DNA of 13,917 nucleotides, taken from the NCBI GenBank assembly GCA_964369915.1, contig CAYJGG010000053.1:1-13917 (forward strand). Reading direction: 5' to 3'. The notes beneath the pieces were generated by a model. The model saw only the letters and a list, made by a program, of their open reading frames with translations. It had not been told where the DNA came from and searched no databases. How positions within the stretch are numbered: the first letter of the stretch is position 1; each line of letters opens with the position of its first letter. The DNA comes from RGIG3102 sp964369915 (GTDB lineage: Bacteria > Bacillota > Clostridia > Oscillospirales > Ruminococcaceae). The translations under genes and the position numbers were made by a program. This document shows, in pieces, positions 7,191 through 13,917 of the stretch.

Positions 7191-7451
7191 ATGAGAAATA
7201 TCGAAGAATTAAGGGAAGAAATTAATATAATTAACGCACAACTTTTAGAACTTTTTATTAAAAGAATGGAAGTTTCAAAAGAAGTGGCTTTATATAAAAA
7301 ACAAAACGGACTTCCCGTTTTAGATAGAAAAAGAGAAGAAGAAATTTTACAAAATGTTGTGGATAAAACCCCAGATGAATTAAAATCATTCTCTTTAGAA
7401 TACTTTAAAAAATTAATGGATTTAAGTAAAGAATATCAAAATGAAATATAA
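7191..7451 (+). CDS. Chorismate mutase, AroQ class (stand-alone)
   Basis: Converts chorismate to prephenate, the branch point to phenylalanine and tyrosine. This 86-residue all-helical protein is a single AroQ domain without fused prephenate dehydratase or dehydrogenase. Residues corresponding to the E. coli P-protein active site are present at matching spacing: R8, R25, K36, D45, R48, E49, S79 and Q83. No signal peptide, so it is a cytosolic form. AGGAG (7180-7184) lies six bases before the ATG. It is the last gene of the prmA operon, 17 bases after vanY, followed directly by an intrinsic terminator. No other aromatic pathway gene is in the window. Confidence 0.93.
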   Translation: MRNIEELREEINIINAQLLELFIKRMEVSKEVALYKKQNGLPVLDRKREEEILQNVVDKTPDELKSFSLEYFKKLMDLSKEYQNEI

Positions 7452-7454
7452 AGT

Positions 7455-7488
7455 AAAAGGCAGAAGAAATTCTGCCTTTTATTTTTTT
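7455..7488 (+). terminator. Intrinsic terminator of the prmA operon
   Basis: Stem AAAAGGCAGA (7455-7464), six-base loop, TCTGCCTTTT (7471-7480), then a T-run (7482-7488). It starts four bases after the chorismate mutase stop codon. Confidence 0.93.
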
Positions 7489-7554
7489 GGTTAAAATTAT
7501 ATTTTTAAGCCATAATAAGTGTAAGAATAGTCTATTAAGAAAGGAAAATATGCT

Positions 7555-8529
7555 ATGAAAAGTAAATATAATTTTATAAAAGTAGCTTTAGTTTTAGCAA
7601 TTAGTATTATGTTTTCTGCTTGTGGGGCAGAGCCAACTAAAGATGTGAAGTTTACTATTATTCCCGATAATTTATCTGTAAGAATAGGCCAAACACAAAA
7701 AGTTGATTTATTAGCAAGCATATACCAAAACGTAAGTGTTCAAGAAGAATATATAGAAAAACTTGAAGTTATTAGCATCGACGCAGTGAATGGTGAAAAC
7801 TATCAAGGAAAGGCACAGCTTATATTACAGGCAGATAGCGATGGAGTTAGTAGTAAAAGTTTTGATTTAACAGGCGAAGAAGTCGGCAGAGTTGCCTTTG
7901 AAATTGTTGTTGATTTAACATTTTCAAAAGACGCAGACGATGTTGAAAATAGGCATTTAGTTTTAATAGAGGCAGAAATTATAAATGAAGTATATGAAGA
8001 GTCTTTTGATGAAATAGCAAGTAGTGAAGATGAAGATAAAGAGGCGCAAGCTATATCAGATAATATTTCTGTTTCGGCTGGGAATATGGCAAGACCAACG
8101 GAGTTTCCACATTTGAATTTGCCAGAATATATGAATTTATCAACAAATCAGATGTTTGCATTTAGCTTAAATCAAGATTTAAAAGGACACTCTATAAGAC
8201 AAGTTAGTTTTGGAAATGGTGTTGCACGTGCATATATTGGAACCGATGAAAAATCAGGAGAGATGGATTTAAGAATTATAGCTGGAGATAGTGTAAATTC
8301 AGGATATGTGAAAATTTATTTATCTTATCCTAATTATTTTTATAACGCTTCATCAGTATTACCTCAAGAAAATCCAAACGGCCCATATTATAGCGTTGAA
8401 AATGGATATTTAGTTATAATGTATGATGTTAATATTAAAGAAAATCTAAGTAATACTAAGCCACTAGAAGAATATTATGTTGAAAATGAATTAAACAAAG
8501 ATGAATATAATCCAATGATAAAAAATTAG
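7555..8529 (+). CDS. Lipoprotein of unknown function with an Ig-like N-terminal half
   Basis: I do not recognise the family. The N terminus is a type II (lipoprotein) signal: Lys-rich start, hydrophobic stretch (about 9-20) and lipobox F20-S-A-C23, so the mature protein should be lipid-anchored on the outer face of the membrane. Residues about 30-143 alternate beta-type segments, with PDNLSVRIGQTQKVDL resembling the start of a bacterial Ig-like (BIG-type) strand pattern; this is only a fold guess. An acidic linker (about 144-165) joins a C-terminal region (about 170-324) that is rich in Tyr/Asn and beta-prone. AAAGGAAA (7540-7547) precedes the ATG. The gene stands alone between two terminators. 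A weak promoter may be TTGGTT (7487) with CATAAT (7511). No enzymatic motif is visible. Confidence 0.85.
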   Translation: MKSKYNFIKVALVLAISIMFSACGAEPTKDVKFTIIPDNLSVRIGQTQKVDLLASIYQNVSVQEEYIEKLEVISIDAVNGENYQGKAQLILQADSDGVSSKSFDLTGEEVGRVAFEIVVDLTFSKDADDVENRHLVLIEAEIINEVYEESFDEIASSEDEDKEAQAISDNISVSAGNMARPTEFPHLNLPEYMNLSTNQMFAFSLNQDLKGHSIRQVSFGNGVARAYIGTDEKSGEMDLRIIAGDSVNSGYVKIYLSYPNYFYNASSVLPQENPNGPYYSVENGYLVIMYDVNIKENLSNTKPLEEYYVENELNKDEYNPMIKN

Positions 8530-8535
8530 AATAAT

Positions 8536-8565
8536 AAAAATCCACTATTTAACTAGTGGATTTTT
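8536..8565. terminator. Intrinsic terminator after the lipoprotein gene, likely bidirectional
   Basis: AAAAATCCACTA (8536-8547), six-base loop, TAGTGGATTTTT (8554-8565). The symmetrical A- and T-runs allow it to act on both strands. On the plus strand it ends the lipoprotein transcript. On the minus strand it is the first terminator that the metallophosphoesterase transcript (9450 to 8791) meets. Confidence 0.9.
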
Positions 8566-8575
8566 ATTGAATTTA

Positions 8576-8584
8576 TGATATAAT
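8576..8584 (+). promoter_or_regulatory. Extended -10 promoter of the 59-codon membrane protein gene
   Basis: TGATATAAT, with the perfect hexamer at 8579-8584 and TG at 8576-8577. No good -35 is seen at the expected place, because that stretch is the terminator stem. The predicted start is near 8591, about 24 bases before the start codon. Confidence 0.5.
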
Positions 8585-8614
8585 ATCTTTAATCATTTAA
8601 AAAGGATTTATATT

Positions 8615-8794
8615 ATGTATTATTCAATTTTAAGCTTTACAAAAGAAGATTTTGCGTTTATCCCTATTGAATTTTGGATAGGGCTAGTTGTATTTTTCTT
8701 AGTTGTTTATTTTTTAGTTTATAAGCATTTTACAAAGCAATTAATGGAAAAAGAACTCGAGCAAAATAAAGATGAAGATAAATTTAATTTTTAG
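8615..8794 (+). CDS. Small single-pass membrane protein (59 aa), unknown function
   Basis: A 59-codon frame with AAAAAGGA (8599-8606) about eight bases upstream and its own extended -10. The product has a short polar N terminus (1-15), one strongly hydrophobic segment (about 20-37, WIGLVVFFLVVYFLVY) and a charged C-terminal tail (38-59) rich in Lys, Glu and Asp. That is the layout of a bitopic membrane microprotein with a likely cytosolic tail. Its TAG stop overlaps the stop codon of the convergent metallophosphoesterase-like gene. I do not recognise the family. Evidence that it is real: good ribosome site, promoter, clear membrane layout, and it fills the gap exactly. Evidence against: short, and no homology known to me. 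Confidence 0.7.
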   Translation: MYYSILSFTKEDFAFIPIEFWIGLVVFFLVVYFLVYKHFTKQLMEKELEQNKDEDKFNF

Positions 8795-9450
8795 TTATCA
8801 TCACTTAAAAAATAAAAATTCTTATAAATGCCTTGAACTTTAGGGGAAACATATTTATCTAAATGATACCAGCCAAAATACCATTTTTTATATTGCACCT
8901 GCTTATTTATTTCATCAAAAAATATAGCAGTGTTGCCAGGCGCAAAATCGCTTAAATTTAAAAATAAATCTATCGCATTAGATGGACCATGAGTTAAAAT
9001 GTAGTCAACTTTTAAGTCATGGTTTTTTAAATTATTAAAAGCTGAATTAAATTCTTCGTCTTTTGGAGAAAAATCTTCAATAGAAAAATCTATATCATCA
9101 TTATCATATCCGCCAAAACAAAATAATTTTTTGCCTTCAATTTCTAAAATTTCGCCACGCTTTATGTAGTAAATTTTGTTTTTAATAATTTCTTTTGCAC
9201 GAGCGTTATTATAAATAGTGTCAGGGTATGAGTTAATCGTTGGTATTTTATCTCGAGTGCCATCTATAAATAAAATTTTAAAAGGGAGTTTTGAAAGTTT
9301 TTTTAATATTTTTAGTTCTTCTTTTGAATTATTCCAAACAAATCCAAAATCACCTAAAACAATAACAGTGTCGCCTTTTTTAATGTTTTTAGTTTCTTTA
9401 GTTGTAAAATGAGTAATATCTGCGTGGGTATCTGCTGTTAAAAAAATCAT
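8791..9450 (-). CDS. Metallophosphoesterase-like protein with altered active site
   Basis: Calcineurin-like phosphoesterase fold, 219 residues, resembling the small MIF(I/L)T-DTHGD proteins of Bacillota. Present: D7-T-H9 (first metal motif), G33-D34 (second) and T153-H154-G-P (fourth). Changed: the GNH(E/D) motif reads D63-G-T65-R66-D67, losing the metal-binding Asn and catalytic His, and the last GHxH motif reads G193-W-Y-H196, losing its first His. W190, Y191 and D198-K around the last motif still match intact relatives (KKWYxGHxHxDK), so this is homologous sequence, not misalignment. The frame is intact and the start has AAAGGA with an 11-base spacer. It may be a pseudoenzyme, a one-metal enzyme or a regulatory protein; its substrate is unknown. 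Confidence 0.85.
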   Translation of the reverse strand: MIFLTADTHADITHFTTKETKNIKKGDTVIVLGDFGFVWNNSKEELKILKKLSKLPFKILFIDGTRDKIPTINSYPDTIYNNARAKEIIKNKIYYIKRGEILEIEGKKLFCFGGYDNDDIDFSIEDFSPKDEEFNSAFNNLKNHDLKVDYILTHGPSNAIDLFLNLSDFAPGNTAIFFDEINKQVQYKKWYFGWYHLDKYVSPKVQGIYKNFYFLSDDN

Positions 9451-9507
9451 ATTGGCTTTAATCCTTTAAGTTTATCATATAATTATTATTCACCTTATTT
9501 TTTTCAC

Positions 9508-9536
9508 TTTAAATATACAAGAAAATATGGTATAAT
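9508..9536 (+). promoter_or_regulatory. Promoter of the dacF-type gene
   Basis: TGG-TATAAT (hexamer 9531-9536, TG at 9528-9529) is an extended -10. TTTAAA (9508-9513) is a weak -35 at 17-base spacing. Transcription would start near 9543, about 30 bases before the start codon. Confidence 0.65.
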
Positions 9537-9573
9537 ATTCTTTATTATATCTAAAAATTAAAGGAATGTCTAT

Positions 9574-10908
9574 ATGAAAAAAATAATAAGCACAATTATT
9601 TTAGTTGCAGTTATGTTCTCTATGTTGAATATAAATGCATTTGCAAACAGCGAGGCAAGATACGAAATCCCATTTGAAGTTGATGCGAAAAGCTATGTTT
9701 TGTATTCGCTAGATACAAATGAAATTATATTTGAAAAGAATATGCACGAAACATATACTCCAGCCTCATTAACAAAATTAATGACAACGTATCTTACGTT
9801 TAAATATATAGAAGATTTAGAAAACACAATGATAACAGCGCCATCTTATATTTATAATGAGCTAGTTGGCATGGGTGGTTCGCATGCTGATATTTGGGCA
9901 GGTGAAGCTGTTTCGGCATATAATTTAATTCATGCAATGCTTATTCCATCAGGAAATGAAGCGGCTAATATAGTTGCGGATTATTTAGGTGGCGGAAATA
10001 TGGGCAATTTTTATATGATGATGAACACCGAAGGTGAAAAACTTGGAATGGAAAACACAAATTTTAGTAATGCACACGGGCTTTTTTCAGATAATCATTA
10101 CTCAACAGCATATGATATGCTTCAGCTTGCAATAGCTTGCTATGAAACTCCTGGGTTTATGGAAGTTGCCACAAAAACGCATCACTATATGCCAGCCACC
10201 GACCATTATAGACATCCAACAGAATATTATATAGATTCAACTATTAGAATGCAAAAAACAACATCTGATTTCTATGAGCCTTATATAAGAGGAATGAAAA
10301 CAGGCTCACTCGATGAAGTAGGGCATAATTTTGTGACAGTTTGTGAGGCAAATGGAGAAAAATATATACTAGTTATTATAGGTGCTGATGATTATGAAGA
10401 TTACGCAGCGTTTTACACAACACCAATTATAATGGATTATTTTTACGAAAACTACACTTTAAAATCTGCAAATAGTTTAGATTTACCAGTTACAGAAGTG
10501 GATTTAAAATATGCAGCGGAAAGCGATGTGTTATTATTATATCCAAGCACTCACGTTATGAGCGTTTTGCCAAATACAGTTGACGAAACTAGCTTTTCAA
10601 AAGAGTATAATATTCCCCAAAGTGTGTCAGCGCCAATAGAAAAAGGCGATGTTGTGGGGACGGTTGATTATTATTTAGCAGGGCAAAAAATTGGAAGTAG
10701 TGATTTAATTTCTGCAGAAAGCTATGAAAGAGATACTTTAATATACACTCTTGAAAAAATAAAAGAAATAGCAACATCTTTGTATTTCAAAGTAGTTATT
10801 TTAGTTACCGTTTTAGTGGCGGCAGGGTATATTTTATTTGTTTATCTTCATATAAATAAGCAAAAGAAGATGAATAAAATTATTCGCAGTAAAGGGAATA
10901 AAAGATAG
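9574..10908 (+). CDS. Serine-type D-alanyl-D-alanine carboxypeptidase (DacA/DacF, peptidase S11)
   Basis: Low-molecular-weight penicillin-binding protein that removes the terminal D-Ala from peptidoglycan pentapeptides outside the membrane, limiting cross-linking. All three penicillin-binding motifs are present: S65-L-T-K68 (catalytic serine and lysine), S126-G-N128 and K242-T-G244. A signal peptide (1-24, cleavage likely after AFA) leads the S11 domain, followed by a PBP5-type C-terminal domain (about 290-400). A hydrophobic segment (about 406-426) and basic tail form the membrane anchor; this is a true transmembrane span rather than the amphipathic helix of E. coli PBP5. Start: AAGGAA (9561-9566), seven bases before ATG, with its own promoter. 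With the VanY-type enzyme, the window encodes two D,D-carboxypeptidases of unrelated chemistry. Whether it is DacA- or DacF-like (sporulation) cannot be decided here. Confidence 0.94.
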   Translation: MKKIISTIILVAVMFSMLNINAFANSEARYEIPFEVDAKSYVLYSLDTNEIIFEKNMHETYTPASLTKLMTTYLTFKYIEDLENTMITAPSYIYNELVGMGGSHADIWAGEAVSAYNLIHAMLIPSGNEAANIVADYLGGGNMGNFYMMMNTEGEKLGMENTNFSNAHGLFSDNHYSTAYDMLQLAIACYETPGFMEVATKTHHYMPATDHYRHPTEYYIDSTIRMQKTTSDFYEPYIRGMKTGSLDEVGHNFVTVCEANGEKYILVIIGADDYEDYAAFYTTPIIMDYFYENYTLKSANSLDLPVTEVDLKYAAESDVLLLYPSTHVMSVLPNTVDETSFSKEYNIPQSVSAPIEKGDVVGTVDYYLAGQKIGSSDLISAESYERDTLIYTLEKIKEIATSLYFKVVILVTVLVAAGYILFVYLHINKQKKMNKIIRSKGNKR

Positions 10909-11002
10909 ATAGTTTTAAAATTTTCTTCGGTTTTAGAATTATAAAAGGTTAGAGCTTAATTATTTATATAAAAGCAAAGCTCAAAGAAAGGAAAGGCATA
11001 TT

Positions 11003-11524
11003 ATGAAAGATGTTTATATAATTTTGTCACGTTCAGGAACTGTTTTAGCTAGAGCTATAAGGGCATTTACAAAAAAATATTATAATCACACTTCGATAGC
11101 ATTTGATCTATCATTAGAGCCATTTTACTCTTTTGGAAGAAGAAATCCAAAGCATATGTTTCCGGCAGGATTTATAACTGAAGGAGTGCATTCAGGATTT
11201 TTTAAACTCCACCCAACAACGAAAATATGCGTTTTAAAAACTCAGGTGAGTGAAGAAGAATATACTTTAATTCAAAAAAGATTAAAAAAATTTACAGATA
11301 ATCCGTTAAAATTCAAATACGGAGTTTTACAAATGCCGTTAATGATGATTAATAAAACATACACGCCAAAAACAAGATATGTGTGTAGCGTTTTTGTGGC
11401 AAGTTTATTTCGTGATATTTTAAAATTTGATAGAGATTACACCTTAATGTATCCCGAGGATTATTATCAATTTAATTTTGAAAAAATATATGAGGGCAAT
11501 GCAGGAGATTATAATATAAAATAG
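11003..11524 (+). CDS. Permuted papain-like (YiiX/NlpC-P60-type) protein, putative amidase
   Basis: A 173-residue cytosolic-looking protein without signal peptide. Early Y27-N-H29-T-S-I-A-F-D and late Y126-V-C128-S-V-F-V-A match the order of circularly permuted NlpC/P60 (YaeF/YiiX-like) proteins, in which the catalytic His precedes the Cys. MKDVYIILSRSGTVLARAI and ITEGVHSGFF match a group of Bacillota hypothetical proteins as I recall them. If active, it would be a cysteine amidase, peptidase or lipid hydrolase; the substrate is unknown. Two AAAGG sites (10987-10996) precede ATG 11003. It lies 94 bases after dacF with no terminator between, so it may be in the same transcript. No clear promoter is seen in that gap. 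Confidence 0.75.
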   Translation: MKDVYIILSRSGTVLARAIRAFTKKYYNHTSIAFDLSLEPFYSFGRRNPKHMFPAGFITEGVHSGFFKLHPTTKICVLKTQVSEEEYTLIQKRLKKFTDNPLKFKYGVLQMPLMMINKTYTPKTRYVCSVFVASLFRDILKFDRDYTLMYPEDYYQFNFEKIYEGNAGDYNIK

Positions 11525-11546
11525 TGTTATAATTTTTAAAATTATA
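11525..11546 (+). promoter_or_regulatory. Extended -10 promoter of pncB overlapped by a 19-base palindrome
   Basis: TGTTATAAT (TG at 11525-11526, hexamer 11528-11533) begins directly after the stop codon of the preceding gene, with no good -35. A perfect inverted repeat, TATAATTTT-T-AAAATTATA (11528-11546), covers the -10 and the predicted start point, as an operator would. All arms are A/T, so chance is a real alternative. Confidence 0.5.
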
Positions 11547-11585
11547 TGCAATGGGATAAACAAAAAGAGAGGAATAGTAATACAT

Positions 11586-13043
11586 ATGCAAAATAGCAAA
11601 TTTTCAGTTAGAGATCCAAGAAATCTATCAATATTAACAGATTTTTATGAACTGACTATGGCAAACGGATTTTTATTAAGTAATCATAAAGACACGATTG
11701 GTGTGTTTGATTTATTTTTTAGAAAAGTGCCAGACAAGGGTGGATTTGCAATTAGCTGTGGGCTAGAGCAAGTTATAGATTATTTAGAAAATTTATCTTT
11801 TTCAAAAAATGATATAGACTATTTAAGAAGTAAAAACATATTTCGAGAAGAATTTTTAGATTATTTATTAAACTTTGAATTCACTTGCAATGTTTATGCT
11901 TTAAAAGAAGGAACTCCAGTTTTTCCAAAAGAGCCAATTATTGTTGTAGAAGGTCCAGTTATTCAAGCACAATTAGTTGAAACAATGCTTTTAGTTTTAA
12001 TAAATCATCAAACTCTAATTGCAACAAAGGCTAATAGAATAGTTAGAAGTGCAATGGGAAGAGATGTTCAAGAGTTTGGAGCAAGAAGGGCGCAAGGGGT
12101 AGACGCTGCTGTTTTAGGAGCAAGAGCGGCTTACATTGCAGGCTGTAAATCAACATCTAATACGCAAGCCGAAAGAGATTTTGGCATACCAGCTTCAGGC
12201 ACTATGGCACATAGCTGGGTTCAACTTTTTGACACTGAATACGAAGCTTTTAAAACATATGCAACTATATACCCTGACAACTGCGTTTTATTAATAGACA
12301 CTTACTCTGTTTTAAAATCAGGAATTCCAAATGCGATAAAAGTTTTTGATGAAGTTTTAAAACCACAGGGTAAAAAACCAAAAGGAGTTAGAATAGATTC
12401 AGGCGATATCGCATATTTTTCAAAAAAAGCAAGAAAAATATTAGATGAGGCAGGCTACCAAGACTGCAGAATCATTGCATCGAATGCAATGGACGAATAT
12501 GTTATAAGAGATTTAATTATAAATGATGCTAAAATAGATTCTTTTGGCGTTGGCGAAAATTTAATCACTAGTCGTTCTGCGCCTGTTTTAGGCGGAGTTT
12601 ATAAACTTGCGGCTATTAAAAAAGATGGAGAATATATCCCAAAAATTAAAATAAGCGAAAGTTTTGAAAAAATTACAATACCATATAAAAAACAAGTTTA
12701 CAGAATTTTTTCTGATGAAACAGGAAAGGCATTAGCTGATTATATAGCGTTTTTTGATGAAGAAGTTGAGCATTTAAAAGAAATTGAAATTTTTTCACCA
12801 TTAGAGCCTTGGAAGAAAAAATTTCTTGAAAATGTTACGATAAAACCTTTATTAATCGAAGTTTTTAAAGATGGTAAAAAGGTTTATAATTCACCGAGTA
12901 TTAATGAAATTCGAGATTATACAGAAATTCAATTAAATAATTTGTGGGATGAGGTAAAAAGATTAGAGTTTCCGCATATATATTATGTAGACTATTCTTA
13001 TAAACTGTGGAGTGAGCAAAGAAGACTGCTAGAGCAGAGATAA
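11586..13043 (+). CDS. pncB: Nicotinate phosphoribosyltransferase
   Basis: Joins nicotinate and PRPP (with ATP hydrolysis) to nicotinate mononucleotide, the entry to NAD by the Preiss-Handler salvage route. At 485 residues it fits the longer Gram-positive type. Visible features: N-terminal LTDFYELTMANG, VFDLFFRKVPDKGGFAISCG, EFGARRAQG, and G205-T-M-A-H209-S with the histidine that is phosphorylated in this family. I-D-T-Y-S-V and R269-I-D-S-G-D274 form the phosphoribosyl-binding region. The ribosome site GAGAGG (11567-11572) is 13 bases from the ATG, rather far, but no closer start is available. It has its own promoter just after the preceding gene. No other NAD gene is in the window, and no known nicotinate operator was recognised. 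Confidence 0.95.
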   Translation: MQNSKFSVRDPRNLSILTDFYELTMANGFLLSNHKDTIGVFDLFFRKVPDKGGFAISCGLEQVIDYLENLSFSKNDIDYLRSKNIFREEFLDYLLNFEFTCNVYALKEGTPVFPKEPIIVVEGPVIQAQLVETMLLVLINHQTLIATKANRIVRSAMGRDVQEFGARRAQGVDAAVLGARAAYIAGCKSTSNTQAERDFGIPASGTMAHSWVQLFDTEYEAFKTYATIYPDNCVLLIDTYSVLKSGIPNAIKVFDEVLKPQGKKPKGVRIDSGDIAYFSKKARKILDEAGYQDCRIIASNAMDEYVIRDLIINDAKIDSFGVGENLITSRSAPVLGGVYKLAAIKKDGEYIPKIKISESFEKITIPYKKQVYRIFSDETGKALADYIAFFDEEVEHLKEIEIFSPLEPWKKKFLENVTIKPLLIEVFKDGKKVYNSPSINEIRDYTEIQLNNLWDEVKRLEFPHIYYVDYSYKLWSEQRRLLEQR

Positions 13044-13070
13044 GAAAATACATAAAGGACGGTTTTTTAT

Positions 13071-13898
13071 ATGGAAATTGTTTTAATTATAAGTGCTTTA
13101 ACAATATTATTAGTGATTTTTTTGCATTGGCAAAATAAAGGAATTAGTGTAAATAAAATTCAGTATTATAATCCGAAAATTCCAGATGGATTTAATGGAT
13201 ATAAAATACTTCATCTATCTGATTTTCATAATGATAAATCACTGTTTTTTGACGTTGTAAAACTTTCAAAAAAGCAAAATCCAGATATAATTTTTCTAAC
13301 TGGGGATATTATAGATTCAAGAAGATGCGAAAAAAGCGTTGCGATAGATTTATTAAATGAATTAAATAAAATAGCAAGCGTTTATATAGTTTTGGGAAAT
13401 CATGAAAACCGCTTAATAGACTTAGGCGTTTTTAAAGAACAAATTATTAAAACAAACACTAATTTATTAGACGATAGAAAATTGACTATTAAAAAGCAAG
13501 ATGATTTTCTAACATTAATAGGAATAAGCGATCCTGATTTTCAAAAGAAAAATAAAGAAGAAAAGCTAGAAAAATATATAAAAACATTTTCAAAACTCTC
13601 TTTTGGAGATGGCACATTTAAAATTCTTTTAGCACACAGGCCGGAATATTTTATAGAATATGCAAATGCAAACTACGATTTAATTTTTTCAGGCCACGCA
13701 CATGGGGGACAATTTAGAATACCATTTACAGATATTGGCGTTTTTGTTCCAGACCAAGGCTTTTTTGCAAAATATTCAGCAGGAATAAAAAAAGAAAAAG
13801 AAAGCACGATGATAATTAATAGAGGAATTGGTAATTCTTTATTTCCTTTTAGATTATTTAATCGCCCAGAAATTATACTTTTAACTTTAAATAAATAA
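13071..13898 (+). CDS. Membrane-anchored metallophosphoesterase, YkuE/YaeI-like
   Basis: Calcineurin-like phosphoesterase of 275 residues with an N-terminal hydrophobic segment (about 3-19) that should anchor it in the membrane. All five metal motifs are intact: D51-F-H53, G78-D79, G109-N-H111-E, H189 in LAHRPE, and G208-H-A-H211-GGQ. The pattern after the last motif (GGQ, then IPF and a long beta hairpin to NRGIG) is typical of the YkuE/YaeI group, whose characterised members are membrane-associated phosphoesterases. The physiological substrate here is not known. AAAGGA (13054-13059) lies 11 bases before the ATG. It follows pncB by 27 bases and is likely co-transcribed with it. It ends 19 bases before the end of the window; no terminator is seen in that remnant. 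Confidence 0.92.
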   Translation: MEIVLIISALTILLVIFLHWQNKGISVNKIQYYNPKIPDGFNGYKILHLSDFHNDKSLFFDVVKLSKKQNPDIIFLTGDIIDSRRCEKSVAIDLLNELNKIASVYIVLGNHENRLIDLGVFKEQIIKTNTNLLDDRKLTIKKQDDFLTLIGISDPDFQKKNKEEKLEKYIKTFSKLSFGDGTFKILLAHRPEYFIEYANANYDLIFSGHAHGGQFRIPFTDIGVFVPDQGFFAKYSAGIKKEKESTMIINRGIGNSLFPFRLFNRPEIILLTLNK

Positions 13899-13917
13899 AA
13901 AATAAACACCGATTATA

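Noticed and set aside
7497..7721. Minus-strand open frame of 74 codons overlapping the lipoprotein start.
   Set aside because: It is antisense to the signal peptide and ribosome site of a well-supported gene and has no recognisable features.
10909..11002. C-TTCG-G tetraloop-like sequence near 10920-10930 and a six-base GAGCTT/AAGCTC inverted repeat (10952-10982) between the dacF-type gene and the next gene.
   Set aside because: The bases flanking the TTCG do not pair (T-run against T-run). The second repeat has a short stem and large loop with no T-run, so neither is a credible terminator.

Overview
The window is AT-rich (about 30% G+C by eye on a sample line). It has strong Shine-Dalgarno sites, AT-rich promoters, a type II lipoprotein signal, a DacA/DacF-type carboxypeptidase and a VanY-type carboxypeptidase. 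This suggests a low-GC Gram-positive bacterium (Bacillota, probably Clostridia-like). That is inference from gene content; there is no rRNA gene to place it. The standard bacterial code fits. All 16 genes called end in TAA (12) or TAG (4), none in TGA. I see no mobile element, tRNA, rRNA or CRISPR array, and no gene-free stretch over 300 bases (the longest is about 228).

Left part (1-3125): a dCMP deaminase gene (minus) is divergent from cdd (cytidine deaminase), so two pyrimidine-salvage deaminases flank one intergenic region. cdd overlaps rsmA (16S rRNA dimethyladenosine transferase). A CPBP-family membrane protease follows, after an intergenic region holding two inverted repeats. A bidirectional hairpin terminator separates it from the convergent malY-like C-S lyase/aminotransferase gene.

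Middle (3148-7488): malY (minus) and prmA (plus) are divergent, each with a clear promoter. prmA, rsmE, a vanY-type D,D-carboxypeptidase and a stand-alone AroQ chorismate mutase run in one direction with short gaps or an overlap, ending at a strong terminator. They look like one operon that joins ribosome modification (L11 and 16S rRNA methylation), wall trimming and aromatic amino acid synthesis.

Right part (7489-13917): an unrecognised lipoprotein with its own terminator; a 59-codon single-pass membrane microprotein with its own promoter; and, converging on it with overlapping stop codons, a metallophosphoesterase-like protein with altered active-site residues. Then come dacF-type D-Ala-D-Ala carboxypeptidase, a permuted papain-like (YiiX/NlpC-P60-like) protein, nicotinate phosphoribosyltransferase (pncB) and a membrane-anchored YkuE-like metallophosphoesterase with an intact active site.

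Most of the window is ordinary housekeeping sequence. The points most worth a second look are the degenerate metallophosphoesterase, the microprotein lying antisense to its likely 3' UTR, the orphan lipoprotein, and the repeated use of perfect extended -10 promoters. I found no convincing undescribed multi-gene system.
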